Origin: Bacteroidota bacterium
GTDB taxonomy: Bacteria; Bacteroidota; Bacteroidia; Chitinophagales; Chitinophagaceae
Direction of reading: 5' to 3'
Length of the DNA: 64,000 nucleotides
Assembly (NCBI GenBank): GCA_018971025.1
Contig: JAGWVE010000002.1
Location: 1-64,000 of the forward strand
The position numbers and the translations under genes were made by a program. Position 1 is the stretch's first letter; each line of letters opens with the position of its first letter. This document shows, in pieces, positions 59,442-64,000 of the stretch. Under the pieces are notes generated by a model. It did not search any database. It saw nothing but the letters and a program-made list of their open reading frames with translations, and was not told the origin of the DNA.

Positions 59442-60737
59442 ATGATTGGCATTGTAGATTGCAATAGTTTTTATTGCTCTTGTGAACGTTTATTTAAGCC
59501 AGATTTACTACACAAACCGGTAGTGGTGTTAAGCAACAATGATGGTTGTATTATTTCAAGAAGTGACGAAGCAAAAGCAGTAGGCATAGAAATGGGGAGT
59601 CCTTTTTTTATGCAAAAAAAGAATTTAGAAAAAAACGGGGTTGCTACTTTTTCTTCTAACTATCACTTATACGGCGACTTAAGTTGGCGCGTGATGGAAA
59701 CCTTAAGAACCATGCTACCAGAGGGTTGTGTAGAAGTATACTCGGTGGATGAATCTTTTATAGACCTCGCGCATATTGAACCAGCCGCCCTACAATCTTT
59801 TACCGTTTCACTTAAAACGATTATCGAACAGTGGACCGGCATCAGTGTTTCTATTGGTGTTGCACCTACCAAAGCACTGAGTAAAGTAGCCAACAAACTC
59901 GCTAAAAAAAACAAACAAATAACAGGCTGCGTATTAATATTAAATACCGAGAAAAAAATAACACAGGCACTACAAAAAACACCCATTGGTGATGTATGGG
60001 GTATTGGTTACCAGTACGCTAAAAAATTAAATATCTACGGCATTAATACCGCTTACGATTTAACACTGCGCACCGAAAATTGGGCACACCAAGAATTAGG
60101 CGGTGTGGTAGGCGCGCGTTTGTTTAGAGAACTGAAAGGATTTCCTTGCATTGAGATGCAATCAGAAAGAATTACCAAAAACATGATTGCCACTACCCGC
60201 ATGTTTGGAAACCCCGTTACCACACTTCACGAGTTGGAAGAAGCGGTGGCTACCTATATGGCAAGGGCCGCAGAAAAACTCCGCAGACAACACGCTGCGG
60301 CGCGGGGCATTACCGTATTAATTGTACCCAAACAGGAAGTAAAAGGCAGTTATTACCGGCATGGGCCTACCAAAACCGCTAGCATCCGCTTACCGGTTGC
60401 CTCAGCGCTTACCAACGAACTGGTCAAACCAGCCCTCGAACTGGTAAGAAGCTTATTTGAAGCAGGTAAAACCTACAAAAAAGCAGGGGTTATTTTAAGT
60501 GATATCGTACCGGAATCGGTGATACAAGGAAACTTATTTGTAGCAGTGCCTAGCAGTAACGAAAAACTAGCCAAAGGGCGCGCCCTCATGGAAGCAGTAG
60601 ACAATATTAATTTTTCGATGCGGGGTGATATATTAAAATTTGCTGCTAGCGGCACAACGCGTAACTGGAAAATGCGCCAGGAAATGCGAAGTCCCCGCTA
60701 TACCACCCGCTGGGAGGAGCTTCCCCTACTCAAATAA
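59442..60737 (+). CDS. umuC: Y-family DNA polymerase V catalytic subunit UmuC
   Basis: MIGIVDCNSFYCSCERLFKPDLLHKPVVVLSNNDGCIISRSDEAKAVGI; VYSVDESFIDL; SIGVAPTKALSKVANKLAKK. Confidence 0.95.
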   Translation: MIGIVDCNSFYCSCERLFKPDLLHKPVVVLSNNDGCIISRSDEAKAVGIEMGSPFFMQKKNLEKNGVATFSSNYHLYGDLSWRVMETLRTMLPEGCVEVYSVDESFIDLAHIEPAALQSFTVSLKTIIEQWTGISVSIGVAPTKALSKVANKLAKKNKQITGCVLILNTEKKITQALQKTPIGDVWGIGYQYAKKLNIYGINTAYDLTLRTENWAHQELGGVVGARLFRELKGFPCIEMQSERITKNMIATTRMFGNPVTTLHELEEAVATYMARAAEKLRRQHAAARGITVLIVPKQEVKGSYYRHGPTKTASIRLPVASALTNELVKPALELVRSLFEAGKTYKKAGVILSDIVPESVIQGNLFVAVPSSNEKLAKGRALMEAVDNINFSMRGDILKFAASGTTRNWKMRQEMRSPRYTTRWEELPLLK

Positions 60738-60833
60738 GCCTTACAAGGCCCTGTGAATAAGCATCTAAGAAGTATTTTAAAATTTACACGAATAAATTGC
60801 GGCGGAACCTTAAATTTGCACAATTTGTAAATA

Positions 60834-62030
60834 ATGACTCAACCTACGCTCAACTCCAACGAATCCATACCCTCAGGTAAGAAAAAAGTAATTGTACTTG
60901 GTAGCGGCCCCAATAGAATTGGCCAAGGTATCGAGTTTGACTATTGTTGTGTACACGGCTTAATTGCTATTAAAGAGAGTGGTTACGAAGCCATCATGGT
61001 AAACTGTAACCCCGAAACCGTTTCTACCGACTTTGACATGGCCGACAAATTATATTTCGAGCCAGTATTTTGGGAACATTTATGGGAAATCATTGAACTA
61101 GAGCAACCGTATGGTATCATTGTTCAATTAGGGGGCCAAACAGCCCTTAAATTAGCCAAGCGTTTACACGAAAAAGGTATTCGCATTATTGGTACTTCTT
61201 TCGAAAGCCTAGACATGGCAGAAGATCGTGGACGTTTTAGTGATCTATTAAAAGAATTAGAAATTCCGTATCCAGCATATGGTACTGCACATACTGCCGA
61301 CGAAGCTATTGAAGTAGCCAACAAAGTTGGGTATCCTGTACTGGTAAGACCTAGCTACGTTATTGGTGGACAACGCATGCGTATTGTAATCAATGACGAA
61401 GAAGTTGAAAAAGCGGTGATCAGTTTATTAAAACACATTCCAGGTAATACGATTTTGATTGACCATTTCTTAGATCGTTGCCAAGAAGCAGAAGTGGACG
61501 CCATTTTTGATGGAGAAACTTTTCACATCATGGGTGTGATGGAACATATAGAACCAGCAGGGATTCATAGTGGCGATAGTAACGCAGTATTACCGGCGTT
61601 TAACCTAACGCCAATGATTGTAGAAAAAATGGAATTCTACAGTGAAAAAATTGCACGTGCATTAAATATCAGAGGACTTATTAATATTCAGTTTGCCATT
61701 AAAAATGGTCAAGTGTTTGTGATCGAAGCAAATCCAAGAGCTTCAAGAACAACGCCATTTATTGCAAAAGCGTATCAAATTCCGTACTTGAATATTGCGA
61801 CCAAAGTAATGCTTGGCGCCAACAAACTCACCGACTTTACCATGGATAAAAAACTAGACGGCTATGCTATTAAAGAGCCTGTATTTAGTTTTGAGAAATT
61901 CCCTGGCGTGAACAAAGAGCTAGGGCCAGAAATGAAAAGTACGGGAGAAGCCATTCGTTTTATTAAAGATTTACACGATCCTTATTTCCGCACGCTATAC
62001 AAAGAGCGTAGCATGAACTTATCTAAATAA
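60834..62030 (+). CDS. carB: Carbamoyl-phosphate synthase large subunit, C-terminal synthetase half only
   Basis: KKVIVLGSGPNRIGQGIEFDYCCVHGLIAIKESGYEAIMVNCNPETVSTDFDMADKLYFEP...VIEANPRASRTTPFIAKAYQIP; ends shortly after LGPEMKSTGEAI. Confidence 0.9.
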   Translation: MTQPTLNSNESIPSGKKKVIVLGSGPNRIGQGIEFDYCCVHGLIAIKESGYEAIMVNCNPETVSTDFDMADKLYFEPVFWEHLWEIIELEQPYGIIVQLGGQTALKLAKRLHEKGIRIIGTSFESLDMAEDRGRFSDLLKELEIPYPAYGTAHTADEAIEVANKVGYPVLVRPSYVIGGQRMRIVINDEEVEKAVISLLKHIPGNTILIDHFLDRCQEAEVDAIFDGETFHIMGVMEHIEPAGIHSGDSNAVLPAFNLTPMIVEKMEFYSEKIARALNIRGLINIQFAIKNGQVFVIEANPRASRTTPFIAKAYQIPYLNIATKVMLGANKLTDFTMDKKLDGYAIKEPVFSFEKFPGVNKELGPEMKSTGEAIRFIKDLHDPYFRTLYKERSMNLSK

Positions 62031-62110
62031 GTAGGGCGTAAATACGGAGAACATTCAACCAAAACACATGGATGTATAAGCTTATGCTATTATAGTGCAT
62101 AGGTTTGATC

Positions 62111-64000
62111 GTGTCCGTAACCGCGCCCCCCTTTTGGCATCAAGCACCCTTTACTAGACTACTATTTCCGCTCGTACTCGGCATTGTTATTTGCTATTAT
62201 GTACTGCATGGTATTATAACAAACGTGCATATCCATGCCGCCATGTATATAGCAGTGGGCATTTCTATTGCAGGACTTTTAGGTTACACCCAGCTATCTA
62301 GTTTTAAAAAATACCATTACCGTTTTATTCAAGGTATTTTTTTGCAAATAATATTTACATGCCTTGGGATTGCTATCATGCAAAATACTTTAGAGGCGCG
62401 CATTACAGAAACTACTTTACTAGCGGCGCGCAAAAATGGTACCGTATATATTATGCGGATCACAGAGCCGCTACAACGAAAAAATAAAACCTATAAAACG
62501 GCAGCCATCATAGAAAGCATTGGCACGGTAAAACATGAAATAAAAACGAACATAAAAATTATTGTGCATCTAGCTCTAGATAGCAGCAACACAAAAATAC
62601 CAGCGTTAACAGCAGGCTGTTATATAGCCACAACCATACGGCCAAGTGTAGTACCAGATACGCATAACCCAGGCGGCTTTCATTACAAAGAGTGGTTGTT
62701 TAGAAATGAAATTACACATCAACTGTATTTGGCAAAAGGAAGTTGGACTTTACTGCCCTCCAAAAAAAGGAAACAATATTTACAGGTACTGCAACAAAAA
62801 ATTAGCTACCAACTTCAACAAAATATTACGGGCAAACAAGAAAAAGCAGTAGCAGCAGCACTTTTAATAGGCTACAAACAAGACATCGATTCTGATTTAA
62901 TGAAAGCCTATAGCAACACCGGCGTTATACATGTAATTGCCATTAGTGGTTTACACCTTGGTTTAATTTATGGATTACTGGTAGGCGCTTTTGGTTGGAT
63001 GCCTAATTCTACCATAAAAAAATGGGCAGCGCCACCTATTATGCTGCTCGTACTATGGGTCTTTGCGCTGCTAACAGGAGCAGGCCCCTCCATTGTTAGA
63101 GCAGCCGTTATGTTTTCATTTATTATTATAGCAAGCGTTGTAAAACAAAATTCTAGCATTGTGAATGCACTTGCTGCATCGGCCTTTTTTTTACTGCTGC
63201 TGCATCCGTTTTATTTGTGGGATATTGGATTTCAACTTTCGTATGCTGCAGTGCTTAGCATTGTGCTATACCAAAAAAATATTTTTGATCGCCTCTATTT
63301 CAAATACAAATGGATGCAGGCCTGCTGGCAATTAAACGCCGTAACATTAAGTGCGCAAATACTTACACTGCCACTAGTTGTGTATCATTTTCATCAATTT
63401 CCCAATTATTTTTTACTCAGCAACTTTATAGTGGTGCCACTCTCGAGTATTATTTTATATGGCTGTTTACTCATCCTCCCTTTTGGAAGCCTCGCTTATA
63501 TTGGTAAATTTTTATCCGTTTGTACAAGCTGGTTAATAGCTAGTATGAACTGGATCATCCAAAAAATGAATGCATTACCCTATGCCACTACCAGTAACTT
63601 ACACATCAACACGGCTCAGGTAATTTTATTTTTTATCATCATTGCAAGTACTACGCTACTTATTCAAACCCAAAAAAACAAATGGTGCTTTATAGGTTTA
63701 ACTGCCCTACTTTTTGGCTGCAGCATACAAAGTTATACATACACTAGGGCGGCAGGGCAAACAACCCTTACCGTATGGTTTGTTCCCAAAACCACCAACA
63801 TTACAATCCGCTATGGGCTTCAAAAAGAAACCATATTGCCATTGAACATGCGCGCATTTACCATTGGGCATACCCGATTTATCCGTGTTGATCAAATGAT
63901 GCAGCTAAAACCCAGCCTCCAAAGATTTTCAAACGTGGATATCCTATTGGTGAGCAACCTACCAAAGTCGCCTATACCCTTACTCGCAAAGCACTTTAAG
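62111..64000 (+). CDS. ComEC/Rec2 family competence protein, partial (runs off the right edge)
   Basis: GTG start VSVTAPPFWHQAPFTRLLFPLVLGIVICYY; AVAAALLIGYKQDIDSDLMKAYSNTGVIHVIAISGLHLGLIYGLLVG; multiple TM segments. Absent from the ORF track, presumably because it is open at the edge. Confidence 0.88.
   Translation, partial: MSVTAPPFWHQAPFTRLLFPLVLGIVICYYVLHGIITNVHIHAAMYIAVGISIAGLLGYTQLSSFKKYHYRFIQGIFLQIIFTCLGIAIMQNTLEARITETTLLAARKNGTVYIMRITEPLQRKNKTYKTAAIIESIGTVKHEIKTNIKIIVHLALDSSNTKIPALTAGCYIATTIRPSVVPDTHNPGGFHYKEWLFRNEITHQLYLAKGSWTLLPSKKRKQYLQVLQQKISYQLQQNITGKQEKAVAAALLIGYKQDIDSDLMKAYSNTGVIHVIAISGLHLGLIYGLLVGAFGWMPNSTIKKWAAPPIMLLVLWVFALLTGAGPSIVRAAVMFSFIIIASVVKQNSSIVNALAASAFFLLLLHPFYLWDIGFQLSYAAVLSIVLYQKNIFDRLYFKYKWMQACWQLNAVTLSAQILTLPLVVYHFHQFPNYFLLSNFIVVPLSSIILYGCLLILPFGSLAYIGKFLSVCTSWLIASMNWIIQKMNALPYATTSNLHINTAQVILFFIIIASTTLLIQTQKNKWCFIGLTALLFGCSIQSYTYTRAAGQTTLTVWFVPKTTNITIRYGLQKETILPLNMRAFTIGHTRFIRVDQMMQLKPSLQRFSNVDILLVSNLPKSPIPLLAKHFK

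Noticed and set aside
60738-60833. Possible frameshifted remnant of the CarB N-half upstream of the C-half
   Set aside because: Only 96 nt, containing a promoter-like region; an intact umuC ends at 60737, so no N-half remnant is visible.
62031-62110. Possible frameshifted MGS domain downstream of carB
   Set aside because: Only 80 nt before the comEC start, too short for the ~140-aa domain.
1-64000. CRISPR arrays, IS elements, prophage, integrases, toxin-antitoxin modules
   Set aside because: Looked for regularly spaced repeats, transposase/integrase motifs and small paired ORFs; none found that I can support.

Overview
This 64 kb window looks like an ordinary chromosomal segment of a Bacteroidota bacterium, probably Chitinophagaceae-like. 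Supporting signs are TAnnTTTG -7 promoter elements, a GLPGLI protein, ExbB-ExbD-ExbD-TonB and a CarH-type carotenoid cluster. I see no rRNA, IS element, prophage or CRISPR array. From left to right it contains: iscS (partial), mce, rnc-fabF-acpP, a RR / PAS-HK / REC-HK signalling trio, mnmE, an exbB-exbD-exbD-tonB operon, a zinc metalloprotease, glyS, pepP, dtd-mazG, a di-haem peroxidase, a flippase, fRMsr, a DEAD-box helicase and tRNA-Leu(TAG). It continues with a carbohydrate catabolism block (GH95, GH29, GLPGLI/OMP pair, GH88, DUF2264, heparinase-like lyase, galK, xylA, xylB), tRNA-Arg(CCG), a carotenoid operon (crtY-crtZ-cruF-crtD-idi-crtB-crtI-ECF sigma) next to a CarH-like B12/MerR gene, and rfbA-rfbC-rfbB. 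The right end has a NagX-like gene, a MurU-like gene, an AmgK-like kinase fused to a RapZ C-terminal domain, a divergent 2H-like gene, umuD-umuC, a split carB C-half and comEC (partial). The most interesting points are: (1) a UmuD homologue in which both catalytic dyad positions appear substituted (Ser to Ala, Lys to Arg) beside an intact UmuC; (2) the AmgK-RapZ(C) fusion in an amino-sugar recycling neighbourhood; (3) a carB encoding only the C-terminal synthetase half, without the MGS allosteric domain; (4) two long inverted repeats around a Bacteroidota-type promoter before the carotenoid ECF sigma gene, next to a CarH homologue with an intact Wx9EH motif. All homology calls come from reading motifs by eye; no database search was run.
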